Shown: positions 25,526-35,303 of the stretch, in pieces | Layout: each line of letters begins with the position of its first letter | Position numbering within the stretch: the stretch's first letter is position 1 | NCBI GenBank assembly: GCA_905234025.1 | Contig: CAJOFT010000004.1 | Coordinates: forward strand, 1 to 40,181 | Reading direction: 5' to 3' | DNA length: 40,181 nt | Source: Paludibacteraceae bacterium | GTDB lineage: Bacteria; Bacteroidota; Bacteroidia; Bacteroidales; Paludibacteraceae | Position numbers and translations under genes: made by a program | The notes under the pieces: generated by a model | The model's input: only the letters and a program-made list of their open reading frames with translations | Databases searched by the model: none | What the model was told of the DNA's origin: nothing

Positions 25526-26500
25526 TTAAGTTCCCCACTGTGCTACAATGCGGTCCATAATCTCAAAAACCTCTGTTTTGGTATCCGCACGCAGTAACGC
25601 GATGCGTGTTTGCTTGAAATCATACAATCCCTTGAACACCGGCGAATTGGCAAAATGCCTCCGCGAATGGATAATTCCCTTCCGTTCATCGCCGATCCAT
25701 TCTATACTTCGCTCCACATGCTCCTTCAGGATATCCACGCACCATTGCATTTCACGTTTTGGCAGCAGTTCACCCGTCTCCAAATAATGCTTCATGTCCT
25801 CAAATATCCATGGACAACCAAACGTGCCGCGACCTATCATAATAGCATCCACACCATATGTCTCAAAACATTCTTTCGCACGCTCAGGAGTGGTGACATC
25901 GCCGTTCCCGATAATCGGGATGTGCATGCGCGGATTGTTTTTTACCTCGCCTATCAGCGTCCAGTCGGCCTCTCCTGTGTACATCTGCGCCCGCGTCCGC
26001 CCGTGGATTGCAAGTTCCTGAATACCGCAATCCTGCAACGCCTCCGCCAATTCAACGATAATTTTCTGCTCCTCATTCCATCCCAAACGCGTTTTTGCCG
26101 TTACGGGTATGTGCACGGCATTCACAACTGCCCGCGTGATTTCCAACATCTTCGGCACATCACGCAACAATCCGGCACCGGCTCCCTTGCCCGCAACTTT
26201 TTTGACCGGACATCCAAAATTGATGTCTATGAAATCAGGTCGCGCCTGCTCCACAATGCGTGCCGCTTCCGCCATAGAATCAGGTTCTCTGCCGTATATT
26301 TGTATCGCTACCGGTCGCTCCGCATCGGAAATCTGCAATTTCCGCGTTGTCGATACCACATCACGCACCAGGGCATCCGCATTCACAAACTCCGTATAGA
26401 CCCTGTCTGCACCAAACCGTTTGCACAGCATCCGGAACGCAGGATCTGTCACGTCCTCCATGGGCGCAAGATACAATCTTTTGTCTGGTGTATTGCTCAC
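25526..26500 (-). CDS. dusB: tRNA-dihydrouridine synthase (DusB-like)
   Basis: A 324-residue flavoenzyme of the Dus family. It begins LYLAPMEDVTDPAFRMLCKRFG, with PVAIQIYGREP, the catalytic Cys in DFIDINFGCPVKKVAGKGAG, KTRLGW, LAIHGRTRAQMYTG, and the FMN-binding PIIGNGDVTTP and DAIMIGRGTFGCPWIF. It reduces uridines in the tRNA D-loop with NADPH. I assign DusB by the GKGAGAGLL form and by its length; DusA or DusC are less likely but the subgroup is not certain. The start overlaps the stop of the HD-protein gene by 4 bases, so it is the last gene of the gldD-tadA-HD-dus operon. Confidence 0.92.
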   Translation of the reverse strand: MSNTPDKRLYLAPMEDVTDPAFRMLCKRFGADRVYTEFVNADALVRDVVSTTRKLQISDAERPVAIQIYGREPDSMAEAARIVEQARPDFIDINFGCPVKKVAGKGAGAGLLRDVPKMLEITRAVVNAVHIPVTAKTRLGWNEEQKIIVELAEALQDCGIQELAIHGRTRAQMYTGEADWTLIGEVKNNPRMHIPIIGNGDVTTPERAKECFETYGVDAIMIGRGTFGCPWIFEDMKHYLETGELLPKREMQWCVDILKEHVERSIEWIGDERKGIIHSRRHFANSPVFKGLYDFKQTRIALLRADTKTEVFEIMDRIVAQWGT

Positions 26501-28386
26501 TTCTCGATTTTCGGATATTTGATACGGTGATGATTGATGGCAAGAAGCCGTTCCTTGAACACGATTTTGATGTCTTCCACATCTTTGAATGACAATGGCG
26601 TCTCGGCAAACTGACCTTCCGAAATCTGCTGCTCAATCATGTCATCCACCATGCTGCTGATACTTTCTTCGGTATAGTTCTTCAGGCTTCGCGACCTTGC
26701 CTCCACCGCATCCGCCATCATTAGTATTGCTGTTTCTTTACTGTTCGGTTTGGGTCCCGGATAGCGGAAAAGTTCCGAATCCACCGACACTCCCGCCGCT
26801 GCGTTATTGACAGCAGTATTGTAAAAATACCGCACTAACGATGTTCCGTGGTGGGACACGATAAAATTAATCAGCACCTCCGGCAAATGATTTTGGCGAG
26901 CGACTTTGACACCATCCGTCACATGACTGATTACCGTCTTGGCGGCTTCCTCGGGTGCCATATCCAACAGCGGATTCTGCCCTTCCGGCTGATTCTCGGT
27001 AAAGAACTCAGGATGAACAAGTTTGCCGATATCATGGTATAGCGCACCCGTACGCACCAAGAGCGACTTCGCGCCTATTTTTTTAGCCGCCTCCATGGCT
27101 AACGTACTCACTTGCATCGAATGTTGGAAACTTCCGGGAGCTTTCTGCGCAAACTCCAGAAGCAGTGAAGAGTTGATATCTGTCAGTTCGACCAGAGTTA
27201 TCGAACTCAACAGATGGAAAGTCCGCTCAAACAAATAAATCAAACCGTAGGCACATATAATCAGTATCATATTGATACCGAAATACAGATATGTCCACAC
27301 GTTAATATTGTGCCAGTCGCCGGTCGTTCCGAGTACAAACGCAGTATATACGACCGAGTAAGTCAGAAATATCCAGGCCGCCGTCTGCGCCAACTGGGCG
27401 CGTTTCGTCATGTCCTTCAGACCGGCGACTGCTACCATGCCTGCAGCAATCTGAACCATGATGAATTCGTAAGAATCCGGAACTGCAGGCGCCACTAATA
27501 GCACCGTGATTATATGCAGGAACAATGCTGTCCGAGAATCATAGAACACCCGCGTTATTATCGGCACCCACGCAAACGGAATCAGGTAAATGCTCAGCGG
27601 GGTATAGCGTATTCCGACCAACGCCAGAACTGTGATGATGCCCGATAAAATCGCGAAAAAAAGCATGGTCGTAAGCTCCTTCAGGAACATCGGACGGAAT
27701 ACATACAGATACAATATAAAGAATATTATCAGCGCGCACACTAACACGATTTCACCCAACAGCGACAATGCTGTTTGTCGCTTTGTCGCATGCTCGTTCT
27801 CATTGGACATCTTCAGCGATTGCAGCAGAACAGCCGTTTCCTCCGTGACAATATCGCCCCTGTCAACTACTTTTTCTCCCGCCTGTACAACCCCGTGAGT
27901 CAAAGATATGCCGTTCAAAAGCGCATTCCGCATCTGCTCCGTCATCACGGTATCACGAACAATATTCGGCGTATAATTCTGCGAAAAAGCCACATACGCA
28001 GACTTGGGTGTATATACTTCATTCAGCGGATAAGTCGTTGATACTTTGTTTGTTACGATAGCAACGCGTTCAACATTTTCCTTCACAAGCAGTTCCCGTT
28101 CCTGTAGCGTAACAACCAATGGCATTTGCGGGGATGCAGTTATATATTTATAATAAGGTGTAAAATCACGCAATACTTCTTCCTGCTCTTCCGCCAGTTG
28201 CTTTTCACTTTTGTAAATCGGGAAGTCATGCTCTGCCACTATACGGTCATACACCCATGGTTTTCCCACCTCGTAACGGAATGGAAACGAACTGTCGTAG
28301 CGCGGGTACAGATATACCGTAGCCGCGGCAAGCAATAAAAACGCAGTTGCCTTTACAATGTTTTGGGTTAATGTTGTCAGTTTCAT
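26497..28386 (-). CDS. 7TM-HD membrane phosphohydrolase (PgpH family)
   Basis: A 629-residue membrane protein. After one N-terminal helix (AFLLLAAATVYLY) comes an extracytoplasmic region to about residue 205 (7TMR-HDED type), then about seven hydrophobic segments up to 400 (including LLGEIVLVCALIIFFILYLYV... and MLFFAILSGIITVLALVG), and a cytosolic HD domain from about 410 with GALYHDIGKLVHPEFF (near 452), HGTSLV and MMADAVEARSRSL. Such proteins hydrolyse the signal c-di-AMP in Firmicutes (PgpH); the same role here is inferred from family. It may link membrane or stress signals to nucleotide turnover. It sits between tadA (11-base gap) and dus (4-base overlap). Confidence 0.92.
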   Translation of the reverse strand: MKLTTLTQNIVKATAFLLLAAATVYLYPRYDSSFPFRYEVGKPWVYDRIVAEHDFPIYKSEKQLAEEQEEVLRDFTPYYKYITASPQMPLVVTLQERELLVKENVERVAIVTNKVSTTYPLNEVYTPKSAYVAFSQNYTPNIVRDTVMTEQMRNALLNGISLTHGVVQAGEKVVDRGDIVTEETAVLLQSLKMSNENEHATKRQTALSLLGEIVLVCALIIFFILYLYVFRPMFLKELTTMLFFAILSGIITVLALVGIRYTPLSIYLIPFAWVPIITRVFYDSRTALFLHIITVLLVAPAVPDSYEFIMVQIAAGMVAVAGLKDMTKRAQLAQTAAWIFLTYSVVYTAFVLGTTGDWHNINVWTYLYFGINMILIICAYGLIYLFERTFHLLSSITLVELTDINSSLLLEFAQKAPGSFQHSMQVSTLAMEAAKKIGAKSLLVRTGALYHDIGKLVHPEFFTENQPEGQNPLLDMAPEEAAKTVISHVTDGVKVARQNHLPEVLINFIVSHHGTSLVRYFYNTAVNNAAAGVSVDSELFRYPGPKPNSKETAILMMADAVEARSRSLKNYTEESISSMVDDMIEQQISEGQFAETPLSFKDVEDIKIVFKERLLAINHHRIKYPKIEK

Positions 28387-28397
28387 AGATATGTTAT

Positions 28398-28832
28398 TTA
28401 TCGTCTGTTAGCAAAAAAATTCTGCATCAGTTTTTGGCATTCATCATCAAAAACGCCCGATTTCACCGATGTTTTCGGGTGCAGGACATGTGGTGCATAA
28501 ATAGTATATCCGCGTTTCTCGTCCTTGCACCCATATACTAATCTCGCCACTTGTGCCCATCCGATGGCACCGGCACACATCGCACACGGTTCCACAGTCA
28601 CGTACAGCGTGCAGTCTGTCAGATATTTACCGCCTAACGTCTGGGCAGCAGCTGTTATTGCCTGTATCTCCGCATGCGCCGTTACATCCTGAAGCGTCTG
28701 TGTCAGGTTATGCCCGCGACCGACAATCCGGTTTCCGGCTACGATCACGCATCCGACGGGCACTTCGCCTGCTTCATAAGCTCTTTGCGCCTCCTGCAAT
28801 GCCAATGACATATATCGCTCGTCTATCTCCAT
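28398..28832 (-). CDS. tadA: tRNA-specific adenosine deaminase
   Basis: A 144-residue cytidine-deaminase-fold enzyme. It has the zinc motif HAEIQAI (His ligand and catalytic Glu) and VEPCAMCAGAI (two Cys ligands), spaced as in TadA, and begins DERYMSLALQEAQRAYEAGEVPVGCVIV. It converts the wobble adenosine of tRNA-Arg(ACG) to inosine in the cytosol. Other deaminases of the fold are possible, but length and the PVGCVIV-to-HAE layout fit TadA. Its first 10 bases overlap the end of gldD. Confidence 0.92.
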   Translation of the reverse strand: MEIDERYMSLALQEAQRAYEAGEVPVGCVIVAGNRIVGRGHNLTQTLQDVTAHAEIQAITAAAQTLGGKYLTDCTLYVTVEPCAMCAGAIGWAQVARLVYGCKDEKRGYTIYAPHVLHPKTSVKSGVFDDECQKLMQNFFANRR

Positions 28833-29395
28833 TCGAAACTTTCTATCATATGTTCAATATCATGTTCCAGATACTCTAACACCGGTTGTAACGAATCTGC
28901 ATTCGGACGGCAGTTACAATACGCCGCACCGCGGAAGAAATGTTCGGTGGAATCGGTCAAAAAGAACTGATAAGGCGATGCTGTATTCCCCTGCAACGTA
29001 AAAAACACACCATATACTTTTGCCTCGTCATTTGCATAAACCCGCTCAGGAATTGCACGGGCCTGACTCACGTGCTTATAGACAAATTCCATCGCATCAT
29101 CGGTCAATTCGCGCAGATTACCATGCACCGGCATATAGGAGCAGTGTATATCCGCGTTCAATACGGTATAATGCAGATTTTCCCACTCACCTTCTCCTTC
29201 GTTAACTATCTTGCGGGGTGTTGCGTAAACAGACTGCTCAAACCGGTAAGGTTTGCCATCGGAAGAAAGCACATACGCAGGTTCCGGCAGCTCTATCCGG
29301 TAGTAGCCGTAAGGTCTCGGGGTGGGTGTTTTACCACAGCCACACAGCACCAAAATACACAAAAAAATACTATTTATCCTGATAATTCGCCACAT
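28823..29395 (-). CDS. gldD: Gliding-motility lipoprotein GldD
   Basis: A 190-residue lipoprotein with a short signal and lipobox ending in LCGC (Cys near 20). The mature protein matches GldD as I know it: PYGYYRIELPEPAY near the start, then YKHVSQARAIPERVYA, KVYGVFFTLQGNTASPYQFFLTDSTEHFFRGA, and the closing HMIESFEWR. GldD is needed for gliding and type IX secretion in Flavobacterium; in non-gliding Bacteroidales it is kept but its role is less clear. It supports the idea that tailed exported proteins in this window use a type IX system. First gene of the minus-strand operon through dus. Confidence 0.88.
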   Translation of the reverse strand: MWRIIRINSIFLCILVLCGCGKTPTPRPYGYYRIELPEPAYVLSSDGKPYRFEQSVYATPRKIVNEGEGEWENLHYTVLNADIHCSYMPVHGNLRELTDDAMEFVYKHVSQARAIPERVYANDEAKVYGVFFTLQGNTASPYQFFLTDSTEHFFRGAAYCNCRPNADSLQPVLEYLEHDIEHMIESFEWR

Positions 29396-29402
29396 TTCGC
29401 CG

Positions 29403-29434
29403 CAAAGTTAGTAATAAATTTTGATATACGCAAA
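29403..29434 (-). promoter_or_regulatory. Promoter of the gldD-tadA-HD-dus operon
   Basis: On the minus strand TTTG (29434-29431), a 20-base spacer and TAACTTTG (29410-29403) give a full-consensus promoter 8 bases before the gldD ATG, so the message is nearly leaderless. It overlaps the divergent cca promoter. Confidence 0.85.
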
Positions 29435-29450
29435 TTTTGTTGTAAATTTG
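29420..29450 (+). promoter_or_regulatory. Promoter of cca
   Basis: TTTG (29420-29423), a 19-base spacer and TAAATTTG (29443-29450) precede the ATG at 29470. The two divergent promoters interleave over the same 48 bases, so only one polymerase can bind at a time. Confidence 0.8.
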
Positions 29451-29469
29451 CACGCTTAAATGAAAAAAC

Positions 29470-30990
29470 ATGACCTATAATGGCTCAGAAATAGACCTTC
29501 CGGTGCTTCATTTGGTCGGAGAAGAGGCAGATAAACTTGGCTTGGAGTGCTACGTCATCGGCGGCTGGGTCAGAGACCAGATTCTGCACCGCGACAGCAA
29601 GGATATTGACATCGTTGTCGTAAATTCCGGCAAGGGTAACAGTTCTGCTTCCGGCAGTCCGGAGGGTGGTCTGCATTTGGCGGAAGCAGTAGCTCGGCGC
29701 CTTGGAAAAGGTACGCATCTTTCTGTTTTCAAAACCTACGGCACAGCGCAAGTCAAAAACCATGACCTCGAACTCGAATTTGTCGGAGCTCGACGCGAAA
29801 GCTACCAGCACGACAGCCGCAACCCTATTGTCGAAAACGGAACACTTGAGGAAGACCAGAATCGCCGCGATTTCACCATAAATGCCCTTGCGATTTGCCT
29901 GAACAAAAATCGGTACGGTGAAATGCTCGACCCTTTCGGTGGAATCGAAGATATCCGGCAACGAATCATCCGTACGCCGCTTGATCCGAACATCACTTTT
30001 TCAGATGACCCGCTACGGATGATGAGAGCAATTAGGTTTGCCACCCAACTTGATTTCAAAATCCATCCTGACACACTGGAGGCAATTCGCCGCAATCGGG
30101 AGCGCATCAATATCATTACGAAAGAGCGCATTAACGATGAACTCAACAAAATCATGCTCTCACAAAAGCCGTCTAAAGGATGGAAATTACTCGATGAAAT
30201 CGGGCTTTTACCGCTCATTTTTCCCGAATTGGCAGCTTTGAAAGGAGTCGAAACAAAAGACGGCCGCGGGCATAAGGACGTATTCTATCACACCCTCCAA
30301 GTCCTTGACAACGTCGCCAATTTACAAAGCAACACTACCGGTGAAATCGAAGAAAATGGCATAAATACAAATGATAAAATCGTAAAACATCAAAACGCAA
30401 ATACCTTGTGGCTGCGTTGGGCTGCACTCCTGCACGATATTGGCAAGCCGCGTTCCAAAGCCTGGGACCCGCAAGCCGGTTGGACATTCCGTAACCACAA
30501 TTATATCGGGGCAAAGATGGTTCCGCGCATCTTCACGAAGATGAAACTGCCTCTCAACGAAAAAATGGAGTATGTTGCCAAACTCGTTGACCTCCATATG
30601 CGCCCGATTAACCTTATTGAGGATATTGTTACCGATTCTGCCGTACGGCGTCTTCTCTTCGAAGCGGGTGATGACATTGACGATTTGATGCTCCTTTGCG
30701 ATGCGGACATCACTTCCCGCAATGCCCAGAAAGTCGAGCGCTTCCACCGCAATTACGAACTCGTCCGCCGCAAGATGGTCGAACTTGAAGAACGCGACCG
30801 GATTCGCAATTTCCAACCACCCGTCATGGGCGATGAAATCATGCAATTATTGCATCTTGAGCCTTGCTCCTTGGTTGGCGAATTGAAAAACGCCATCAAA
30901 GATGCTATCCTTGACGGCGTTATCAAAAACGATTACAACGAAGCGCTGGCGTATCTTTACAAACTCGCCAAAGAACGCTCACTTGTATAG
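29470..30990 (+). CDS. cca: CCA-adding tRNA nucleotidyltransferase with HD domain
   Basis: A 506-residue protein. The nucleotidyltransferase head has YVIGGWVRDQILHRDSKDIDIVVV (the DxD metal site) and, further on, RRDFTINALAICL and DPFGGIEDIRQRIIRTPLDP with the RRDF-type base-selecting region and RMMRAIRFA. The HD domain follows with KDVFYHTLQVLDNVA and WAALLHDIGKPR. It builds or repairs the 3' CCA end of tRNAs in the cytosol. Two low-complexity insertions stand out: about 12 residues (GNSSASGSPEGG) in the head near residue 57, and about 28 residues (TTGEIEENGINTNDK...) between the HD motifs near residues 282-308. It overlaps the acyl-CoA ligase tail to tail by 12 bases. Confidence 0.93.
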   Translation: MTYNGSEIDLPVLHLVGEEADKLGLECYVIGGWVRDQILHRDSKDIDIVVVNSGKGNSSASGSPEGGLHLAEAVARRLGKGTHLSVFKTYGTAQVKNHDLELEFVGARRESYQHDSRNPIVENGTLEEDQNRRDFTINALAICLNKNRYGEMLDPFGGIEDIRQRIIRTPLDPNITFSDDPLRMMRAIRFATQLDFKIHPDTLEAIRRNRERINIITKERINDELNKIMLSQKPSKGWKLLDEIGLLPLIFPELAALKGVETKDGRGHKDVFYHTLQVLDNVANLQSNTTGEIEENGINTNDKIVKHQNANTLWLRWAALLHDIGKPRSKAWDPQAGWTFRNHNYIGAKMVPRIFTKMKLPLNEKMEYVAKLVDLHMRPINLIEDIVTDSAVRRLLFEAGDDIDDLMLLCDADITSRNAQKVERFHRNYELVRRKMVELEERDRIRNFQPPVMGDEIMQLLHLEPCSLVGELKNAIKDAILDGVIKNDYNEALAYLYKLAKERSLV

Positions 30991-32598
30991 GAACCGTTTG
31001 ATAGAGCGCTTCGGCGTCTTTTCGAACTCTTTTTCCACCAACTCTATCTCGGAAATCTGCGAATAGATCGGCAGCATCTTGTTCACGGTCACAAGATTGG
31101 CGCGCATCAGTTTCTTCAGGTCATCACCCTTGACATTTTCCTCGGGGAATACCAATGCGACCATACGTCCTTTACGGTCAACTACCACCGATTCCACCAC
31201 GCCCGGCATCGAATTTATCTTATCCTCCATCTCCTCCGGATAAATATTCTGCCCGCTCGGACCTAAAATCATGTTCTTGCAGCGACCGCGCAAAAATACA
31301 TTGCCCTTGCTGTCTATCACGCCCATGTCACCGGTACGCAACCAGCCGTCCTCGGTAAACGCGTCATCCGTTGCCTGCAAATTCTTGTAATAACCGCGCA
31401 TTACGTTCTCGCCGCGGACTAACAATTCGCCTTCCACCTTGCGCGGATCCGGAGAATCCACTTTGATTTCCAAACGGTCTATTCCCTTGCCGCACGACCG
31501 GAACGCATACTTTGACCAGTGTTCGTAGCATACCAACGGAGCACATTCCGTCATTCCGTAACCAACGGTATAAGGGAACTTTATCTGTCGCATGCAGCGT
31601 TCCACATCTTCGTTCAGCGCAGCTCCACCGATAATCAGAATCTCCAACCTGCCACCAAACGCCTGCATCAGCTGCTTATACACCTTCTTCCTGATGGGTA
31701 TATTCACTAACGGCGTGTACCACAACGCTTTTACCAACGGTTTCTGTATCGCCGGGAAGATTTGCTTCTTGAATATCTTCTCCACTAACAGCGGCACGGT
31801 CAGAATCATATACGGTTTAACGTCCTTGAACGCCTGCATCAGCAGCGACGGCGTCAGGCTCTTCACAATGAAATACACATGTGTTCCGCCTGCCAACTGG
31901 TACAGAAACTCGAACATCAGTCCGAACATATGCGCCATCGGGAGCATGGAAACTATCGATTTTGACGGATCATTCGGAATTCTGTCCTGACCGAATACCA
32001 CATTCGAACTCAGGTTGCGGTGCGTTACCATCACGCCTTTCGGATTGCCTGTTGAACCGGAAGTATAGTTAATCAGTGCAAGGTCGTCCATGTTGTCCTT
32101 CGGGAATGATACATCCTCTTTGCCGTAGCCATTCGGATATTTTTCCGAAAATGCCTTGTCAATTTCCGAAAGGTCTATATCATGCTTGCTTTGCAAAATA
32201 CTGAAGTCCGCTAATGCCACGAACGTGTCAATATCCGGCATTTGGCTCAAATCCACACGACCGCGTACCCACGGACCTACAAACAACACTTTCGAATCCG
32301 AATGATGCACCAGTTCATAGATGCTTTCACATGTATAATCCGGCAACAGGCTTACCGCCACCAACTTACGGGATGCTACCGCCAAATACACGATTCCCCA
32401 GTTACTGCAATTGCGCCCGCAGATACCAACTTTGTCACCGGGTTCCAATCCTAATTTGTCGAACAGCATGCCCAACCACTCCACTTTTTGGGCGAGTTGA
32501 CCATAGGTGTAATTAATCGTTCCACCGTAATCCGAAACAGCCATTCCGTTCCAGTTAGACTTGATGGTCTTCTCCAAATAATCAAAATAATGTCTCAT
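30979..32598 (-). CDS. AMP-dependent long-chain fatty acyl-CoA ligase
   Basis: A 539-residue adenylate-forming enzyme. It has the P-loop-like [48 protein letters not shown], the adenylate motif [13 protein letters not shown], the hinge [25 protein letters not shown], and a C-terminal Lys in [10 protein letters not shown]. It joins fatty acids to CoA through an acyl-AMP intermediate, feeding membrane lipid or degradation pathways. The family includes many acyl ligases, so chain length cannot be told. There is no export signal. It is a single-gene unit, divergent from the topoisomerase gene. Confidence 0.9.
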   Translation of the reverse strand: MRHYFDYLEKTIKSNWNGMAVSDYGGTINYTYGQLAQKVEWLGMLFDKLGLEPGDKVGICGRNCSNWGIVYLAVASRKLVAVSLLPDYTCESIYELVHHSDSKVLFVGPWVRGRVDLSQMPDIDTFVALADFSILQSKHDIDLSEIDKAFSEKYPNGYGKEDVSFPKDNMDDLALINYTSGSTGNPKGVMVTHRNLSSNVVFGQDRIPNDPSKSIVSMLPMAHMFGLMFEFLYQLAGGTHVYFIVKSLTPSLLMQAFKDVKPYMILTVPLLVEKIFKKQIFPAIQKPLVKALWYTPLVNIPIRKKVYKQLMQAFGGRLEILIIGGAALNEDVERCMRQIKFPYTVGYGMTECAPLVCYEHWSKYAFRSCGKGIDRLEIKVDSPDPRKVEGELLVRGENVMRGYYKNLQATDDAFTEDGWLRTGDMGVIDSKGNVFLRGRCKNMILGPSGQNIYPEEMEDKINSMPGVVESVVVDRKGRMVALVFPEENVKGDDLKKLMRANLVTVNKMLPIYSQISEIELVEKEFEKTPKRSIKRFLYK

Positions 32599-32641
32599 AC
32601 CTTAAAATATATTATATACTTTCATTTCTCAAAATCCGGCG

Positions 32642-32673
32642 CAAAAGTACTGCCTTTCCCTCATCACCTCAAA
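32642..32673 (-). promoter_or_regulatory. Promoter of the acyl-CoA ligase gene
   Basis: On the minus strand TTTG (32673-32670), a 20-base spacer and TACTTTTG (32649-32642) match consensus, 43 bases before the ATG at 32598. Confidence 0.8.
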
Positions 32674-32687
32674 TATTTGGTCTTTCA

Positions 32688-32745
32688 ACCCCTATTTTGG
32701 GACAAAAATGCTTTTTTAGGGGTGAAATTCAAAATATAGGGGTGA
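32688..32745. promoter_or_regulatory. Candidate operator: three TAGGGGT elements between divergent promoters
   Basis: TAGGGGTGA occurs at 32717-32725 and again at 32737-32745, exactly 20 bases apart, and ACCCCTA (the reverse complement of TAGGGGT) lies at 32688-32694. The outer arms extend to CCCCTATTTTG and CAAAATATAGGGG. The last copy ends 4 bases before the -33 box of the topoisomerase gene. Confidence 0.55.
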
Positions 32746-32749
32746 GATT

Positions 32750-32781
32750 TTTGGATATTTCAAAAAAATGTTGTACCTTTG
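32750..32781 (+). promoter_or_regulatory. Promoter of the topoisomerase subunit B gene
   Basis: TTTG (32750-32753), a 20-base spacer and TACCTTTG (32774-32781) precede the ATG at 32802 by 20 bases. This decides the start, since the frame is open upstream across the promoter. Confidence 0.88.
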
Positions 32782-32801
32782 CACGCTTTTTTGGTATTAT
32801 C

Positions 32802-34736
32802 ATGGCAGAAACAAACACACAGACACCGCAGTACGACGAGAGTAATATCATTACCCTCACCGGTTTGGAGCATATCCGTCTCAGACCCGGTATGTATATC
32901 GGCAAACTCGGCGACGGCTCACACTCCGACGATGGTATTTACGTTCTTATCAAGGAGACCATAGACAACTCCATCGACGAGTTCCGCATGGGGGAAGGGA
33001 AAATTATCGATGTCACCGTTGATAATCGCACCGTTACTGTACGGGACTATGGTCGCGGCATTCCTTTGGGAAAACTTACAGAGGCTGTTTCCGTCATCAA
33101 CACCGGCGGTAAATATGACAATAAAGCCTTCCATAAATCCGTTGGTTTGAACGGTGTCGGCACAAAGGCTGTAAATGCACTTTCTCTCGATTTCACCGTA
33201 CAATCCTTCCGCGACGGAGCCACACGAAAAGCAACATTCCACAAAGGTGAGTTGACCGATGACACCGGCATAATCTCGCTCTCCGAGTGGATGGAACGCT
33301 CCGGCGAAAAAACAGAGCCGAAAAGAGGCACACTGATTCAGTTTACGCCGGACAATGACAAGAAACTCTTCGCCGAATACTCCTTCCGCGACGAATATAT
33401 TGAGACCATGCTCCGCAACTATGCGTACCTCAACACCGGGCTCACCTTAATATATAATGGCAAAAAGTTCGTCTCCAAGAACGGTCTCTTCGATCTTTTG
33501 ACAGAACGCATGACCGCTGACCCGCTTTACCCGATTATTCACATCACCGGCGAGGACATTGAAATTGCCCTGACTCACACCAACCAGCCAGGTGACGAAT
33601 ACTACTCCTTCGTCAACGGACAATACACCATTCAGGGCGGCACACACCAAGCCGCTTACCGCGAAGCCATCGGACGAACCATCAAGGAGTTCTTCAACAA
33701 GAACCAGGAACTTGCCGACATCCGCAACGGAGTTGTCGGTGCCATCGCAATAAATGTGGAAGAACCTGTCTTTGAATCTCAGACCAAGGTCAAACTCGGC
33801 TCAAAGGACATGGCACCGAACGGCGATATTTCCGTCAACAAGTTCGTCAATGACTTTGTCAAAACCCAGTTGGATAATTTCCTCCACAAAAATCCCGAAT
33901 TGACCGAGATAATGCTCCAGAAGATTCAGGATTCCGAGAAGGAACGCAAAGCCATTGCAGGTGTCACAAAAGCTGCCCGCGAACGTGCAAAAAAGAACCT
34001 CCTTAATAATCCAAAACTCCGCGACTGTCAGATTCACTATAACGACACCAAGCCGGTGAAATCGGCAAAAGATGCAGATGACGACCTCCGTCAGGACAGT
34101 TGCATCTTCATCACGGAGGGACTTTCAGCATCAGGTTCTATTACCAAATCACGTGACGTACGCACGCAGGCAGTATTCTCCCTCCGCGGTAAACCGCTCA
34201 ATTCCTATGGGCTGTCCAAATCCGTCGTCTATGAGAACGAGGAATTCAACTGCCTGCAGTCCGCATTGAACATCGAGGACGGTCTGGACGAACTCCGTTA
34301 CAACAAAGTCATCATTGCCACGGATGCTGATGTGGACGGCATGCACATTCGCCTGCTCATGCTTACTTTCTTCCTCCAGTTCTTTCCGGACTTGGTTAAG
34401 AAAGGACACGTTTATATCCTCCAAACACCGCTTTTCCGTGTCAAGAACAAGCAGGAGATCCGTTATTGCTACTCCGACGAAGAGCGGCTGCAAGCGATTT
34501 CAGACCTCAAGAATCCCGAAATAACGAGGTTTAAAGGTCTTGGAGAAATCAGTCCCGATGAGTTCAAAGGCTTTATCGGCAAAGAGATTCGTTTGGACCA
34601 GGTTACTCTCCGCAAGGAAGATGCCGTCAACGATCTTCTCGCCTATTACATGGGCAAGAACACATCCGAACGCCAGAACTTCATTATCAACAACCTGGTC
34701 ATCGAAGAAGATAAAGTCGGAGAAGATTTTAACTAA
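32802..34736 (+). CDS. parE: DNA topoisomerase IV subunit B (ParE-like type IIA topoisomerase)
   Basis: A 644-residue protein from ATG 32802; the frame is open 35 codons further up but the promoter lies there. The GHKL ATPase part has [30 protein letters not shown] and [15 protein letters not shown]; the transducer has QTKVKLGS; the TOPRIM part has [14 protein letters not shown] and [14 protein letters not shown]. It ends after [17 protein letters not shown]. It relaxes and decatenates DNA with its A subunit. I choose ParE over GyrB from the SASGS form of the TOPRIM motif and the [11 protein letters not shown] stretch, as remembered from Bacteroides. No parC gene lies next to it, which is less common. 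Confidence 0.88.
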   Translation: MAETNTQTPQYDESNIITLTGLEHIRLRPGMYIGKLGDGSHSDDGIYVLIKETIDNSIDEFRMGEGKIIDVTVDNRTVTVRDYGRGIPLGKLTEAVSVINTGGKYDNKAFHKSVGLNGVGTKAVNALSLDFTVQSFRDGATRKATFHKGELTDDTGIISLSEWMERSGEKTEPKRGTLIQFTPDNDKKLFAEYSFRDEYIETMLRNYAYLNTGLTLIYNGKKFVSKNGLFDLLTERMTADPLYPIIHITGEDIEIALTHTNQPGDEYYSFVNGQYTIQGGTHQAAYREAIGRTIKEFFNKNQELADIRNGVVGAIAINVEEPVFESQTKVKLGSKDMAPNGDISVNKFVNDFVKTQLDNFLHKNPELTEIMLQKIQDSEKERKAIAGVTKAARERAKKNLLNNPKLRDCQIHYNDTKPVKSAKDADDDLRQDSCIFITEGLSASGSITKSRDVRTQAVFSLRGKPLNSYGLSKSVVYENEEFNCLQSALNIEDGLDELRYNKVIIATDADVDGMHIRLLMLTFFLQFFPDLVKKGHVYILQTPLFRVKNKQEIRYCYSDEERLQAISDLKNPEITRFKGLGEISPDEFKGFIGKEIRLDQVTLRKEDAVNDLLAYYMGKNTSERQNFIINNLVIEEDKVGEDFN

Positions 34737-34780
34737 ACAACAACGAGCCACCATCGGCTGCTCATCGGTTGTTCAAGCCG

Positions 34781-34849
34781 CCAAAAAGCTCCCAAAAGGC
34801 CTCCAAAAAGCTCCAAAAAAGCCCCAACACTTTAAACTTTACACTTTCA
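34781..34849. repeat. Two short tandem-repeat tracts in the gap after parE
   Basis: First, four 10-11-base units of the form CCAAAARGCT (34781-34823), then three 7-base units ACTTTAA, ACTTTAC and ACTTTCA (34829-34849). Both are purine/pyrimidine-skewed. They fill most of the 132-base gap before the next gene, leaving no clear promoter. Confidence 0.75.
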
Positions 34850-34868
34850 ACATTAAGCATTACACATC

Positions 34869-35303
34869 ATGCTCGAACTTCTTATCTTTATAGCCCTTGG
34901 TCTCCTGATTCTCATTATCTTCGAACTCCGCGCCCGCAAGCAATCCAACAGCGAAGCGATCTCACAGCAAAGTGGTCTCACTTCCAACAGCGACAGCGAT
35001 CAACTCGCCGCCGATGGCGGTGAGTGCTGTGGTCAGCACCTCGTCTGCGAACGCGAAACCCTCTTGCAGACAAATGCCCAAATAGAATACTTCGATGATG
35101 AAGAACTGGATGCCCTTGCCGGCATAGACCCTGCCAATTTTACAAAACAACAGCACGAAGACCTTCGTGCCGTTTTCAATACCCTTTTGGAGAAGGATGT
35201 TCCTGCGTGGTGTCGTTCTTTGCAGCTCCGCAACATTCAGCTTCCTTCAGATATCCGCGAAGAAGCACTACTTATCTGCCGCGAACGCCGCCAGAAGAAG
35301 TAA
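34869..35303 (+). CDS. Conserved membrane-anchored protein of unknown function (often labelled phospholipase)
   Basis: A 144-residue protein with one N-terminal membrane helix (LELLIFIALGLLILIIFEL), a polar linker of about 30 residues, then a conserved part with ECCGQHLVCERETLL, IEYFDDEELDALAGI and CRSLQLRNIQLPSDIREEAL. I recall similar Bacteroidota proteins with a CCGxHxVCE motif, sometimes annotated as phospholipase without evidence. The paired Cys and His may bind metal. It is expected to face the cytosol from the inner membrane. Its 3' end overlaps the convergent protease gene by 67 bases, an unusually long tail-to-tail overlap. Confidence 0.75.
   Translation: MLELLIFIALGLLILIIFELRARKQSNSEAISQQSGLTSNSDSDQLAADGGECCGQHLVCERETLLQTNAQIEYFDDEELDALAGIDPANFTKQQHEDLRAVFNTLLEKDVPAWCRSLQLRNIQLPSDIREEALLICRERRQKK

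Noticed and set aside
25610..26530. Long plus-strand frame (306 codons)
   Set aside because: Antisense to dus, which has all Dus motifs; the frame is rich in His, Arg and Cys, as expected of a shadow.
32802..34736. Assignment as gyrB
   Set aside because: The TOPRIM motif form (EGLSASGSI) and the KSRDVRTQ stretch fit topoisomerase IV subunit B better; some doubt remains because no parC is adjacent.
34869..35303. Phospholipase function
   Set aside because: Only a remembered database label supports it; no catalytic lipase motif is visible.
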